A stretch of DNA of 22,818 bases from Syntrophomonadaceae bacterium (GCA_030627145.1 DAOUSQ010000003.1:1-22818), one strand, 5' to 3'. Counted from the first letter of the stretch, positions 9,967 to 18,289 are shown. Notes: generated by a model from the sequence alone, not told the origin. A program made the numbers and translations.

Positions 9967-11175
9967 TTAGTCAATAAATTGACAAAAAACCTCGTTGGAT
10001 AGGAAATACCCTCTTTTTGTTAATTTTAAGTACTCATCTTCTAATTTTAGCAGTCCTTTACTAATATAATCTGAAATAATTTTAGAGTATTTATCTTCAA
10101 TATTTATTCCGAATCTTTGTTTAAATTCCTTAACACTAATTCCCCTGCATAACCTTAAACCCAGTATAATAGCATCAATCAGTAAACTACTACTATTCAT
10201 ATGCTCCAGTTCCTCAACAATGCAGCTATTACCTTTTTGCAATCTGTTTAAATATTGTTTAACATCTTCTTTATTTATATATCTACGGGCGTTGATAAAG
10301 CTCACTGCTCCAGTTCCAATACCAACATATTCCTCAGCCTGCCAGTAAACAAGATTATGTTTGCACTCAAACCCCGGCCTGCAAAAATTAGATATCTCAT
10401 AATGTTCAAACCCGGAATCCTGTAGGTATTCAATAGCTTCATTATACATATGCCATTCTGTATCTTCATCAAGAAGCTCCAGTGTTCCCTGCTCTATTTC
10501 TTGTGCCAGAGGAGTACTGGCATCGAGTTGTAAAAGGTAAGTAGAAATATGTTTGGGATTACAATCAACTGCCAACTGCAAGGTTTTCCTCCATCTATCT
10601 ATATTTTGTCCAGGTATTCCAAAAATTAAATCAATATTAAAATTTTCCAGGCCCTGTGTATGTAATTTCTCTACTGTTTGCATTACATCCAGCGAATTAT
10701 GTATCCTGCTCAGTAGTCTTAGATCTTCATCAAAAAAACTCTGTACACCAAGAGATAACCTGTTTATGCCTGCATCAATAATTTCTTTAATCTTCCTATC
10801 ATCTACGGTAGCAGGATTGGCTTCTATACTTACCTCCACTTGATCTTTCACTGCAAATTCACTATGTATTGTTCGGATGATACTTCCCAGCTGCTTTCCC
10901 GTTAGCAAACTTGGTGTACCTCCACCTATATAAATAGTTTTAATCTGTACACGCTGTAAATAAAAAGCTCGTTGTCGGATCTCCTCAAGCAGAGCAATAG
11001 TATAACGGTCTAACCATTCTTTAGAAGGCAGAGGCACAGAAAAAAAATCACAGTAATTGCACTTTTTTAGACAAAACGGAATATGTATATACAGGCCTAC
11101 GTTATGCGTTAAAGGTGAGGTATCAGGGGTTGTCATAAACATATCACTTTTAGTTAAAACCCGGCTCAACAACAC
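9967..11175 (-). CDS. hemW: Heme chaperone HemW (radical SAM, HemN-like)
   Basis: Related to oxygen-independent coproporphyrinogen III oxidase, but the group linked to lepA/hrcA is now regarded as a heme-binding chaperone. The 402 residues carry the radical-SAM motif in HIPFCLKKCNYCDF (C35, C39, C42) and the GGGTPS glycine motif (84-89). They also carry LSLGVQSF and the HemW-type tail with a winged-helix segment. The CNYCDF pattern has no extra cysteine after the triad, unlike true HemN, which supports HemW. The start is GTG 11175 with AAGGAG just upstream; the adjacent TTG codon would be slightly better spaced. It follows lepA after 15 bases and is surely cotranscribed with it. Confidence 0.92.
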   Translation of the reverse strand: MLLSRVLTKSDMFMTTPDTSPLTHNVGLYIHIPFCLKKCNYCDFFSVPLPSKEWLDRYTIALLEEIRQRAFYLQRVQIKTIYIGGGTPSLLTGKQLGSIIRTIHSEFAVKDQVEVSIEANPATVDDRKIKEIIDAGINRLSLGVQSFFDEDLRLLSRIHNSLDVMQTVEKLHTQGLENFNIDLIFGIPGQNIDRWRKTLQLAVDCNPKHISTYLLQLDASTPLAQEIEQGTLELLDEDTEWHMYNEAIEYLQDSGFEHYEISNFCRPGFECKHNLVYWQAEEYVGIGTGAVSFINARRYINKEDVKQYLNRLQKGNSCIVEELEHMNSSSLLIDAIILGLRLCRGISVKEFKQRFGINIEDKYSKIISDYISKGLLKLEDEYLKLTKRGYFLSNEVFCQFID

Positions 11176-11190
11176 TTCACTCCTTTCGCC

Positions 11191-12990
11191 TCACTCTTTT
11201 TCAATATCCATTACTGTTAGAAATGCATCTTTGGGTACTTCAACCTGGCCAATTTGTTTCATCCTTTTTTTACCTTCTTTTTGTTTTTCCAGTAGCTTCT
11301 TTTTCCTGGTAATATCTCCACCATAACATTTGGCCAGTACATCCTTTCGCATTGCTTTAATACTTTCCCTGGCAATTACCTTGCTGCCTATCGCTGCCTG
11401 GACTATAACTTCATACATCTGCCGGGGAATTATCTTTCTCAATTTAGTAACTAAACCCCGGGCACGGTAATATGCCTTGTCTTTATGCGCTATAAAACTC
11501 AATGCGTCTACTATTTCACCGTTTAACATAATATCCAGTTTAACCAGATCAGATACCTCATAACCATTAAAGTCATAATCCAGTGACGCATATCCCCTGG
11601 TACGAGACTTCAAAGAGTCAAAAAAGTCATACAAAATTTCAGATAAAGGTAGTTTATAAGTAAGCATAACCCTTTTAGGGGTAAGGTATTCCATGTTAAT
11701 ATAGCTACCTCTTTTTTCCTGGCACAATTCCATAATAGTTCCTACATAATCATTGGGCACCATAATAGTAGCCTTTACATATGGCTCCATTATCTGCTCA
11801 ATTTTTTGTGGTTGTGGCCAGCAGGTCGGGTTTTGTACAAAAATTTCACTGCGGTCTGTTAATACCACTTTATAAACAACACTCGGTGCAGTTGCCAGCA
11901 GACTAAGACCATACTCTCGTTCCAACCTCTCTCTGATTATCTCCAGGTGAAGCAATCCCAAAAAACCACAGCGAAAACCAAACCCCAGTGCATCAGAATT
12001 TTCCGGTTCATAAGACAATGAAGCATCGTTAAGTTTCAATCTCTCCAATGCCTCTCTCAATTTTTCAAAATCATTATTCTCCAGAGGATAAAGTCCACAG
12101 AATACCATAGGTTTCACTTCCTGGTAACCAGGAAGCGGTTTCTCTGCCGGCCTGTTCACCCCTGTTATTGTATCACCCACTTTGGTATCGGCAACATTTT
12201 TTACCCCTGCAGCCAGGTATCCTACTTCACCAGCTTTAAGACTTTTCACTTCAGTCATATAAGGAGATAATACTCCTATCTCACTAACCTCAAATTCCTT
12301 TGAACTTGACATCATTCGAATGATATCACCTTTTCTTACTTCACCTGACTTAATCCGAATATACGACATTGCACCTTTGTAAGAATCAAAATAGGAGTCG
12401 AATATTAAGGCCTGAAAATGGCCATCAATATCATCAATGGGTGGAGGTATATGGGCAACTATCGCCTCCAAAACATCTTCTATTCCAGTTCCCATCTTTG
12501 CCGATATGGAAATAATTTCGTCTTTATCTATTCCAAGTACATCTTCCATTTCCTGCTTTACAGCTTCAGGCTCAGCTCCGGGTAAATCGATTTTATTAAC
12601 CACACCTATTATTTCCAGGTTTAAATCCATAGCCTGATAAACATTGGCCAGGGTCTGAGCCTCAATTCCCTGTGAAGCATCAACTACCAGTAAAGCTCCC
12701 TCGCAGGATGCCAGGCTTCGTGATACCTCGTATGAAAAATCTACATGCCCGGGTGTATCTATAAGGTTTAATATATATTCCTCCCCATCTTTTGCCTTAT
12801 ATTTTAACCTGACCGGCTGAAGTTTGATGGTAATTCCCTTTTCTCTTTCTAAATCCATTTTATCCAAAAACTGCTCTTTCATTTCTCTCTCACTCAAAGC
12901 ACCGGTAAACTCAAGCAGACGATCTGCCAGAGTTGATTTCCCATGATCTATATGAGCTATTATACTGAAATTTCTAATTTTTTCCTGCAA
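11191..12990 (-). CDS. lepA: Elongation factor 4 (LepA)
   Basis: Translational GTPase that acts on ribosomes during initiation or under stress conditions. GTPase motifs are clear: AHIDHGKST (P-loop), [10 protein letters not shown], and [10 protein letters not shown]. The EF4-specific C-terminal domain includes [24 protein letters not shown], quoted here in two parts of the same stretch. The frame is open to ATG 13029, but the promoter at 13038-13066 would start transcription only a base or two before that codon, and no SD precedes it. TTG at 12990 gives [13 protein letters not shown], matches the family, and has AGGGGTG six bases upstream, so a 599-residue protein is proposed. GTG 12999 is the alternative. 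Confidence 0.95.
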   Translation of the reverse strand: MQEKIRNFSIIAHIDHGKSTLADRLLEFTGALSEREMKEQFLDKMDLEREKGITIKLQPVRLKYKAKDGEEYILNLIDTPGHVDFSYEVSRSLASCEGALLVVDASQGIEAQTLANVYQAMDLNLEIIGVVNKIDLPGAEPEAVKQEMEDVLGIDKDEIISISAKMGTGIEDVLEAIVAHIPPPIDDIDGHFQALIFDSYFDSYKGAMSYIRIKSGEVRKGDIIRMMSSSKEFEVSEIGVLSPYMTEVKSLKAGEVGYLAAGVKNVADTKVGDTITGVNRPAEKPLPGYQEVKPMVFCGLYPLENNDFEKLREALERLKLNDASLSYEPENSDALGFGFRCGFLGLLHLEIIRERLEREYGLSLLATAPSVVYKVVLTDRSEIFVQNPTCWPQPQKIEQIMEPYVKATIMVPNDYVGTIMELCQEKRGSYINMEYLTPKRVMLTYKLPLSEILYDFFDSLKSRTRGYASLDYDFNGYEVSDLVKLDIMLNGEIVDALSFIAHKDKAYYRARGLVTKLRKIIPRQMYEVIVQAAIGSKVIARESIKAMRKDVLAKCYGGDITRKKKLLEKQKEGKKRMKQIGQVEVPKDAFLTVMDIEKE

Positions 12991-13037
12991 CTGTAACACC
13001 CCTGGAGCAAAGCATATTCGCATAGCCATTGTTATAA

Positions 13038-13066
13038 ATTATACTCAATTAGAATCAATCCTTCAA
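13038..13066 (-). promoter_or_regulatory. Sigma-A promoter for lepA-hemW
   Basis: Minus-strand TTGAAG (13066-13061), exactly 17 bases, then a perfect TATAAT (13043-13038). It fills the short murJ-lepA gap. The predicted transcript start near 13031 helps choose the TTG start of lepA. It implies that lepA-hemW can be expressed independently of murJ. Confidence 0.75.
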
Positions 13067-13082
13067 TTACAGAATTAATAAC

Positions 13083-14651
13083 TCATCTAGCTCTTTCTGG
13101 CATTCTTTTTTTCAGCATATTTAAGAGCAGTTCTGACTCTTCAAGTTTAAACAGGTATATTATTATCCCATAAATAACTACTCCTGATGCAACCCCAACA
13201 CTAACGGAAATAAACAGGTTTAGTTTGGTTGAAAACGCCATTATACTCATAAGATATATAGTTATAAAACGTACCGCTACAAACATTAGAATAGACGCTC
13301 CAGTTGATATTAACAAACTGGCCATAATTTTTGCCCCACCTATCTTTCCTACCTTTAACCTTAACGCTGCCAGGAGCAGTACCATGTTTAAAACTCCTGC
13401 CAGTGAATACGCAAACGCCAGGCCTTCATAGCCCATAGGCTTGACCAGCTTTATGGATAAAAAGATATTAAAAGCAATAGTTATAACCGCTGCAATAACA
13501 GGAGTCAGTGTGTCTTTTAGCGCATAAAAACTCCGGTTTAACACCTGTATAGCAGAATAAGCAAATAACCCTGTACTATAAAAAATCAATGCTTGATTAG
13601 TAGCTGTAGTCATAGAAACTGTAAATTCACCCTGTTCAAACAAGAGTTTAATCAATGGTTCGCCAATAGCCATTAACCCCAATGAAGCAGGAATACTGAC
13701 CAGAAATATTGCTCTTATTCCCAGTGAACTAGTACGTTTGAACATTTCAATCTCACCACGTGCTGTTAAAGCAGTTAATGTAGGAAAGATAGCTGTTGCA
13801 ATTGAAACCGCAAAAATACCTACCGGGAGATTCATAATCCGCTGAGCGAGATTTAAAGCGCTTATGATCCCCGATCCAAGTTGGGAAGAAAGATTCTGGG
13901 TAACAAAAAGATTCAACTGCACTACTCCTAAGCCTGCCAGGACCGGTATCATTAACATCATAATCTGGTAGAAACCTTTATTAGTATAGTCAAATGAAAA
14001 ATAGTATTTCATCCCCACCCTGCGCAGAGCCGGAATTTGGATAGCAAAATTTAGTGCCGCACCTAGTACTACTCCATAAGAAAAAGCTGCTATCCCGAAT
14101 TGATTCACAAAAGCCATACCTACAATAATGATGACCAGGTTATAAATGAGGCTCCCAAATGCAGGAGCTGCAAATTTGTTATAAGAATTTAATACACCCA
14201 TTGCAAAGCCATTTAAGGCCATAAAAAATGTTTGTAAAAACATTATGTGAGTCAATTTAACCGCAAGGATAATATATTCTTCAGGTAACCCCGGGGCCAG
14301 AAGAATTATTAAAGGTCGGGTATAAAGATAGGCAAAAAGCATTAGCATAAGCAATAGTACAAGAATATAATTGAAAACTACACTGGCTGACTTCCAGCCG
14401 TCGTCCTCTCTTCCTGTTGCAATACATTCTGAAAAAACCGGGATAAAAGCAGAACTCAATGCTCCTCCAACAAGAAGCATATATAAAAAATCAGGAATAG
14501 AAAACGCCGCCCGGTAAGCATCTGTAATATAATTCTGCCCAAATAATGTATAAAGAGCCACTTCGCGTCCATAACCAAGTATTCGGGATATAATAACCGT
14601 AATCATTAGGAGGACTGCTGCCCTGGCTACGCGCCTACCCATATCACTCAA
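13083..14651 (-). CDS. murJ: Lipid II flippase MurJ (MviN family)
   Basis: Polytopic membrane protein of the MOP superfamily that flips the peptidoglycan precursor lipid II across the membrane. The 522 residues form roughly 14 hydrophobic segments. The family's N-terminal signature is present: ISRILGYGREV followed by a TDAYRAAFSIPDFL stretch, then FIPVFSE. A later QRIMNLPVGIFAVSIATAIFP is also typical. The predicted start is TTG 14651 with GGAG ten bases upstream; ATG 14642 is an alternative three codons later. In B. subtilis no murJ sits between yqxA and lepA, so its presence here is a local difference. A 0.63-kb repeat-rich gap precedes it. Identity is high and the start moderate. Confidence 0.93.
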   Translation of the reverse strand: MSDMGRRVARAAVLLMITVIISRILGYGREVALYTLFGQNYITDAYRAAFSIPDFLYMLLVGGALSSAFIPVFSECIATGREDDGWKSASVVFNYILVLLLMLMLFAYLYTRPLIILLAPGLPEEYIILAVKLTHIMFLQTFFMALNGFAMGVLNSYNKFAAPAFGSLIYNLVIIIVGMAFVNQFGIAAFSYGVVLGAALNFAIQIPALRRVGMKYYFSFDYTNKGFYQIMMLMIPVLAGLGVVQLNLFVTQNLSSQLGSGIISALNLAQRIMNLPVGIFAVSIATAIFPTLTALTARGEIEMFKRTSSLGIRAIFLVSIPASLGLMAIGEPLIKLLFEQGEFTVSMTTATNQALIFYSTGLFAYSAIQVLNRSFYALKDTLTPVIAAVITIAFNIFLSIKLVKPMGYEGLAFAYSLAGVLNMVLLLAALRLKVGKIGGAKIMASLLISTGASILMFVAVRFITIYLMSIMAFSTKLNLFISVSVGVASGVVIYGIIIYLFKLEESELLLNMLKKRMPERAR

Positions 14652-14702
14652 TAGTTTTCAACTCCATTTTAAATAATACCCTGATTATTTTTCGCCTTTA
14701 TC

Positions 14703-14745
14703 CCCCTTCATCCACAGGAACAAATGCTTTTGATACTTTTTCACA
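14703..14745 (-). repeat. 43-base dispersed repeat, copy B (upstream of murJ)
   Basis: Minus strand, from TGTGAAAAAGTATC to GGATGAAGGGG. It matches plus-strand 18093-18135 at 39 of 43 positions by hand alignment, including an exact 18-base core (TTGTTCCTGTGGATGAAG). Read from the GTG, both copies would give Met-X-Lys-Tyr-X-Lys-His-Leu-Phe-Leu-Trp-Met-Lys. Copy B then stops after 19 codons. A dispersed repeat or a duplicated leader-type sequence are both possible. Confidence 0.7.
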
Positions 14746-15060
14746 AGACGTTTAAAAACCTTTTTACAAACCCTATAATAATATATCAAAAATACCTTTA
14801 ATAAAGGAATTTATTATAAAAAAAGAGACTTTTCTTTAAGCCTCCTGAAATACATCAACCAATTTTCATTTTTTTTGCAGGGTAATCACAACTAATTATC
14901 CAGGATACAAGTACTAATCATTCTAGAAAATAAAATACTATAAAGCTAATTTTTACCTTTGAATTCTCAACTGTTCTATAAAAATTATCCATAAAACTTT
15001 CGCACACGGTAAAATATTACTCTTTACTGTCCCAAAAAACGTATTATGTAAGTAATAGGT

Positions 15061-15213
15061 GAAGGGTTATACGTGAGGGGTGAGACGTGAAAACGTGAGA
15101 CATTAGGGGTAAGGTATTCTACGTCTAACGTTTAACGTCTCAAACGTTAGACGTGAGGCAAATAATCATTAACTTAGCTGAATTTGATTACAAGAACTCC
15201 TAACTCCTAACTA
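15061..15213. repeat. Cluster of ACGTGAG-type short repeats with a perfect 13-bp inverted repeat
   Basis: From 15071 the sequence repeats variants of ACGTGAG / GGGTGAGACGTGA. At 15121-15133 and 15142-15154 (ACGTCTAACGTTT / AAACGTTAGACGT) there is a perfect 13-bp inverted repeat with an 8-base loop. At 15196-15213 a 7-base unit (AACTCCT) is repeated two and a half times. A 13-base piece recurs at 2361-2373. Such heptamer-type intergenic repeats are known in several bacterial genomes. A terminator is unlikely because no T run follows on either strand. Confidence 0.7.
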
Positions 15214-15286
15214 ATTATTCTTGGACAATAAACATTAATATTTTAGTAATAACTTAAAGTAGGTATTATCAACTACAAAAGTAGAG

Positions 15287-15586
15287 TTATAAATAAATTG
15301 CCTCAAAAATAGTCCAGATACTGGATATATAACTTGTACCTCTATGAACCAGTTCTTTACTTTCCTGTAGCAGTGGTAATTGCATATCCACTATTTTATC
15401 TCCGGAGTAGCTGTATTTTTCACTCAGAAACTGCAAACTGATATTTTTATTATCAACATTCAGACCTATGACAGGTCCCTTGTTTTGCATAGTCAAATGG
15501 TTTATCCCCTGGTTACTTATGTTTAGTCCCATTACTACCAGACATATTAGTGCTATTACTAAAAACAACTGGTACATTCTTGCCAC
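15287..15586 (-). CDS. YqxA-like small membrane-anchored protein (DUF3679-like)
   Basis: A 99-residue protein with one N-terminal membrane segment (about residues 5-24) followed by SNQGINHL and a polar, presumably extracytoplasmic part. The function is unknown. Its place directly after spoIIP, size, single N-terminal span and NxSNQGI-like motif resemble B. subtilis YqxA, which sits at the same place between spoIIP and lepA. I infer homology from position and general features, not from a strong sequence signature. The start is GTG 15586 with GAGGAAG nine bases upstream. The gap to the spoIIP stop is one base, so the two are translationally coupled and should share forespore/mother-cell timing. 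Confidence 0.6.
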   Translation of the reverse strand: MARMYQLFLVIALICLVVMGLNISNQGINHLTMQNKGPVIGLNVDNKNISLQFLSEKYSYSGDKIVDMQLPLLQESKELVHRGTSYISSIWTIFEAIYL

Positions 15587-15587
15587 G

Positions 15588-16646
15588 TTATTTAACTTCC
15601 TCCTTTAGAACATCCAGTAATATATCAGTAAATAATTTTCCAGCATAATTAGCTTCGGCCAGGGAATTATAATCGCTACCGAACTCTAAAAGCAATGCAT
15701 GATTATGAAATTCCTGGTTATAAGTCCCTGCCTTGGTTCTAACACCTTTTATTAATCCAGGATACCTCTTTTCTCCTTGAATATATATTTTTTCAGCAAA
15801 CTTTAAGTTTTCTCGCCATTCAGGGTGAGGTTTTCGTTCATCTGTTCCAACAATAATTAATATGGTCGCAGCTGGCTTTCCATTAATATTTACCGTCTTA
15901 GCACTGGCCAGTCCTGGAATACTATCCCTGTGAATATCAAAAAGTGCCAGAATATTTTCATTTGAGTCATTTAAAACACTTTTTACAGTATTCCTGGAAT
16001 TAGTATAGCCTTTGTTATATTCCGGATAATCATGTATTGTGTCTATAAAATCAGTGTCCAGGCCTTGATTTTTAAGACCGCTGGCTATTCGCAGGGCTAC
16101 TTCATTAACCAATCCCCTTTTCCCTTCACAACGTGCTTTACCACTATTGGGAATATAGGATTCCGCACTATGAGTACAATAAAAAACGACCTTGCAACCT
16201 GTAAAAAGGCTGCTGTAATCCGTTTGTTTTTTTACAGGTTCTTCCACAAGAGTAACTGCAACAGGTTCCACTTTCTCTTTATTTTTTTCATTATTATTGC
16301 TGATAATATTTACTTTATTTAATTGCTTATTCCCATAAGCCAGAACTTGAAAATTAGACACCATTAAATCTTCTGGTATCTTTTTTTTATAATAACTAGT
16401 GGGAAAAGTTGTGCCAATTTTTTCCCCGGCCAGGACTACATTTGCCTCTTTAAATAAACTTGAAGCACTGCTGACGTCAATATTGATATTTGAGAAAGGA
16501 ATTAATATATTTCTCATATTTAAACTTGCAAAATCCTCTAAATAACTTCCGTTAATATCCACACTAACTCCAAATATAATAATGACAATAAAAACCTGAA
16601 TTAGAAAAATGCTTTTTATAAAAATTAAAAAATTACGGTATTTCAT
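15588..16646 (-). CDS. spoIIP: Stage II sporulation protein SpoIIP
   Basis: Membrane-anchored peptidoglycan hydrolase (amidase and endopeptidase) that works with SpoIID and SpoIIM to remove septal wall and drive forespore engulfment. In the 352-residue form there is one N-terminal membrane segment (about 7-28), a linker rich in Asn/Lys, and the catalytic domain. Signatures are YCTHSAESYIP (about 156-166), FDIHRDS (about 236-242), VGTDERKPHPEW followed by N..FA, and GTYNQEFHNHALLLEFG. The THS and DIHRDS motifs hold the metal ligands expected for the family. ATG 16646 has GAGGTG six bases upstream; the GTG three codons earlier overlaps that SD. It shows that the organism carries endospore genes. 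The gpr gene that precedes spoIIP in B. subtilis is absent. Confidence 0.95.
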   Translation of the reverse strand: MKYRNFLIFIKSIFLIQVFIVIIIFGVSVDINGSYLEDFASLNMRNILIPFSNINIDVSSASSLFKEANVVLAGEKIGTTFPTSYYKKKIPEDLMVSNFQVLAYGNKQLNKVNIISNNNEKNKEKVEPVAVTLVEEPVKKQTDYSSLFTGCKVVFYCTHSAESYIPNSGKARCEGKRGLVNEVALRIASGLKNQGLDTDFIDTIHDYPEYNKGYTNSRNTVKSVLNDSNENILALFDIHRDSIPGLASAKTVNINGKPAATILIIVGTDERKPHPEWRENLKFAEKIYIQGEKRYPGLIKGVRTKAGTYNQEFHNHALLLEFGSDYNSLAEANYAGKLFTDILLDVLKEEVK

Positions 16647-16677
16647 CCTGTCCACCTCATAAACAGCTATCTTTTAA

Positions 16678-16706
16678 AGTTTATGGTAGAGATTAGAAGA
16701 ATAGAA
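16678..16706 (-). promoter_or_regulatory. Candidate sigma-E (mother-cell) promoter for spoIIP
   Basis: Minus-strand CATAAACT (16685-16678) closely resembles the sigma-E -10 consensus CATACAnT. A 14-base spacer separates it from TTCTATT (16706-16700), a partial match to the -35. Position (about 30 bases before the start codon) and the known sigma-E control of spoIIP in B. subtilis support it. The motif was found by eye in AT-rich DNA. Confidence 0.4.
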
Positions 16707-16742
16707 CAACATTACAAAGCACAAAAAAGCCATCCTTTTTTA

Positions 16743-16771
16743 TTGCAATTTATAATTGGTAATGCTATATT
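16743..16771 (+). promoter_or_regulatory. Sigma-A promoter for rpsT
   Basis: TTGCAA (16743-16748), 17-base spacer, TATATT (16766-16771) with an upstream TG giving an extended -10. Transcription would start near 16778 and leave a leader of about 30 bases carrying AAGGAGGTGA. The leader looks too short for the S20 autoregulatory structure described in other bacteria. Confidence 0.6.
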
Positions 16772-16807
16772 AGTTCTGTTAGCTTGAAATCCCAAGGAGG
16801 TGAAAAT

Positions 16808-17074
16808 GTGGCAAAAAGTAAAACTCCAGCAAAAAGGGCCAGAATAGCAGAAGCAAATCGTATAAGAAATAAGTCTTATACAACCAGATTGAAAACTGCC
16901 ATACGAAAATATGAAACTTCACTGGCAGAGAATAACGAAGAAACAGCCGAAGATAATTTGATTAAAGTAACCTCCCTTTTAGATAAGAGCGTATCCAAAG
17001 GGATTTTGCATAAGAATACTGCAGCAAGAAAAAAATCAGTTTTAGCCAAAAAATATAATATCTTAAGTAAATAA
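16808..17074 (+). CDS. rpsT: Small ribosomal subunit protein bS20 (S20)
   Basis: Primary 16S rRNA-binding protein of the 30S subunit. The 88-residue, Lys/Arg-rich, helical protein has the typical start AKSKTPAKRARIAEANRIRN and the later DKSVSKGILHKNTAARKKSVL. The start is GTG 16808: an optimal AAGGAGGTGA lies at 16794-16803, and the family begins (M)ANxKSAxKR, so an upstream ATG at 16784 is rejected. It is a single-gene unit on the plus strand, divergent from spoIIP and convergent with holA, as in B. subtilis, and ends in a strong terminator. Confidence 0.95.
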   Translation: MAKSKTPAKRARIAEANRIRNKSYTTRLKTAIRKYETSLAENNEETAEDNLIKVTSLLDKSVSKGILHKNTAARKKSVLAKKYNILSK

Positions 17075-17097
17075 AACCTGCCAGGCAGGTTTTATTT
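17069..17097. terminator. Bidirectional intrinsic terminator between rpsT and holA
   Basis: The core stem AAAACCTGC (17073-17081) / GCAGGTTTT (17085-17093) has a 3-base loop. It is extended by A-T pairs to 17069-17097 and followed on the plus strand by a T run. The A run on the other side gives a T run for minus-strand transcripts. The holA stop codon (17094-17092) lies inside the stem. Confidence 0.9.
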
Positions 17098-18069
17098 TTT
17101 CGTGCATATTTCAATTATCAATGTTTCCATAACAACTTTCTGATTCTTTCCAGTAGTCTTAAAACTTATATCAGTTTGTAAAAAGCTTTTAAACAATTCT
17201 CTTATTTCATCTGAGGAGAAATTTCGGCTATTATCCATCATCTTCCTGATAGTAAATTCTTTTAGCCCAGTAACATCTGCAATTTCCTTCTTTCCCATAC
17301 CCTTTTCAAGACAGTATTTAACTTTTCCGAGACTTATAAACTGTCTGACAATCATGTATAGAAAAAAAATCGGATGTTCTCCCTGAGCAAGAAGTTGATT
17401 ATATGCCTGGAAAGAGGCTTTTAAATTCCTGTCCAAGAGCGCATCAATTAATTTAAAAACCTTTATCTCTTCTTTATTATTTAACTGCTCCTCAATATCG
17501 TTTTCATTAACAGCCCGGTTTTCAACTATAAGGCATACTTTCTCTATCAGATTTCGAAGATAATACATATCCTGCCCGCTTTTAGCCAATAAACTTGCCG
17601 CCCCCGGCTTCACCAAACAGTTTCTAGCAGCAAATTCATTTTTTATCCATTTTAACAACTGCTGGCTACTGGCAGTTTTACAGTTGATTATTTCAGCCTT
17701 CTTGGAAAGAAGCTTAACTATCTGATTGCCAGAATTACGTTCTTCTGCAGTCAATATCAGGGTCTGCCCTTGATTATCGTGAGTGATATAATCGCTTAAA
17801 ACTTTATGAAACTCTTCGATTTTTTTGCTTTTTTGTCGAGTTTTCCCCAACCAGTAAGGCCTTTTTATAACGACAACTCTTTGCATAGAAAACAGGGGAC
17901 TAAATTCCAGATTATTCATCAGTTCAACAGGACCGAGTTCGTCTGCATCAAGATAGACAACTTCTGCTTTGTCCCTGTTTTCTTCTTCCACACTGGAAAT
18001 AATCTTCTCTATTTCTATATCTATTAAAAAAGCATCATTGCCCCATATGAAGATAATATTTCTTTTCAT
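17092..18069 (-). CDS. holA: DNA polymerase III subunit delta
   Basis: Clamp-loader subunit that opens the beta sliding clamp during replication. The 325-residue form starts MKRNIIFIWGNDAFLIDIEI, the usual N-terminal (G-D-FL) pattern of HolA. An alpha/beta domain follows with a VVVIKRPYWL strand, and then the helical C-terminal collar domain (HPIFFLYMIVRQF motif). The frame is open upstream to 18114, but ATG 18069 has AAGGAG and fits the family. B. subtilis holA (yqeN) is likewise next to and opposite rpsT. The upstream gap carries a long hairpin and one copy of the 43-base repeat. No clear promoter was assigned. Confidence 0.93.
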   Translation of the reverse strand: MKRNIIFIWGNDAFLIDIEIEKIISSVEEENRDKAEVVYLDADELGPVELMNNLEFSPLFSMQRVVVIKRPYWLGKTRQKSKKIEEFHKVLSDYITHDNQGQTLILTAEERNSGNQIVKLLSKKAEIINCKTASSQQLLKWIKNEFAARNCLVKPGAASLLAKSGQDMYYLRNLIEKVCLIVENRAVNENDIEEQLNNKEEIKVFKLIDALLDRNLKASFQAYNQLLAQGEHPIFFLYMIVRQFISLGKVKYCLEKGMGKKEIADVTGLKEFTIRKMMDNSRNFSSDEIRELFKSFLQTDISFKTTGKNQKVVMETLIIEICTKK

Positions 18070-18092
18070 TACCCCAATCTCCTTAAAATTAC

Positions 18093-18156
18093 TGTGATAA
18101 AGTATCATAAGCACTTGTTCCTGTGGATGAAGAGGACCGGCTCCTTCAGGAACAAG
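18093..18156 (+). repeat. 43-base dispersed repeat, copy A, with a 10-bp inverted repeat
   Basis: Positions 18093-18135 match the minus strand of 14745-14703 at 39 of 43 bases. Part of this copy forms the left arm of a perfect inverted repeat: CTTGTTCCTG (18114-18123) and CAGGAACAAG (18147-18156), around a 23-base loop that itself can pair AGGA with TCCT. Copy B lacks the right arm. It lies upstream of holA, on the opposite strand. Confidence 0.7.
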
Positions 18157-18269
18157 AATAGATATTTCAAATCTTCTACCGTACTTTTTTGCTGGACTTT
18201 AAGATTACTTTATGAACATTATACCAGTACAATCAAAATCCTCTACTAGATAAAATACCATATCTGATG

Positions 18270-18289
18270 TGTTATAATCATTTATAACA
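18270..18289 (+). promoter_or_regulatory. Extended -10 promoter inside a TGTTATAA inverted repeat (COG2509 gene)
   Basis: TGTTATAA (18270-18277) and TTATAACA (18282-18289) form an 8-bp inverted repeat with a 4-base centre. TATAAT at 18273-18278 preceded by TGT is an extended -10 box; no good -35 is present. A second palindrome, ATGGTTA-A-TAACCAT (18314-18328), lies between it and the ribosome binding site. Together they look like a promoter with operator sites. The regulator is unknown. Confidence 0.45.

Larger units (their letters stand above)
14652..15283. other. Repeat-rich intergenic region upstream of murJ, no convincing gene
   Basis: About 630 bases separate the yqxA-like gene from murJ. 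No normal-sized coding frame is seen. The contents are a 43-base sequence repeated upstream of holA (14703-14745), a small 6-bp palindrome CCTTTA/TAAAGG (14795-14807), ACGTGAG-type heptamers and a perfect 13-bp inverted repeat (15061-15158), and a tandem AACTCCT unit (15196-15213). A 19-codon frame with a GTG start (14744-14685, minus) covers the 43-base repeat but has only a distant AAAAAGG as SD. No clear promoter for murJ could be assigned. Confidence 0.6.

Noticed and set aside
14685..14744. A 19-codon gene on the minus strand covering the 43-base repeat
   Set aside because: The only SD-like sequence is about 14 bases from the GTG, and the matching copy near holA has no SD. Kept as an observation, not as a gene.
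15061..15160. Regular repeats that could suggest a CRISPR array
   Set aside because: The units are 7-13 bases, overlapping and in both orientations, with no constant-length spacers and no cas genes in the window.
14652..15283. A riboswitch, T-box or tRNA in the long gap upstream of murJ
   Set aside because: I saw no T-box sequence, tRNA-like cloverleaf or known riboswitch core; the structure is accounted for by short repeats.
18070..18177. In-frame extension of holA upstream to a stop codon near 18178
   Set aside because: The extension lacks an initiator with an SD and does not resemble HolA or the end of ComEC. ATG 18069 fits the family.
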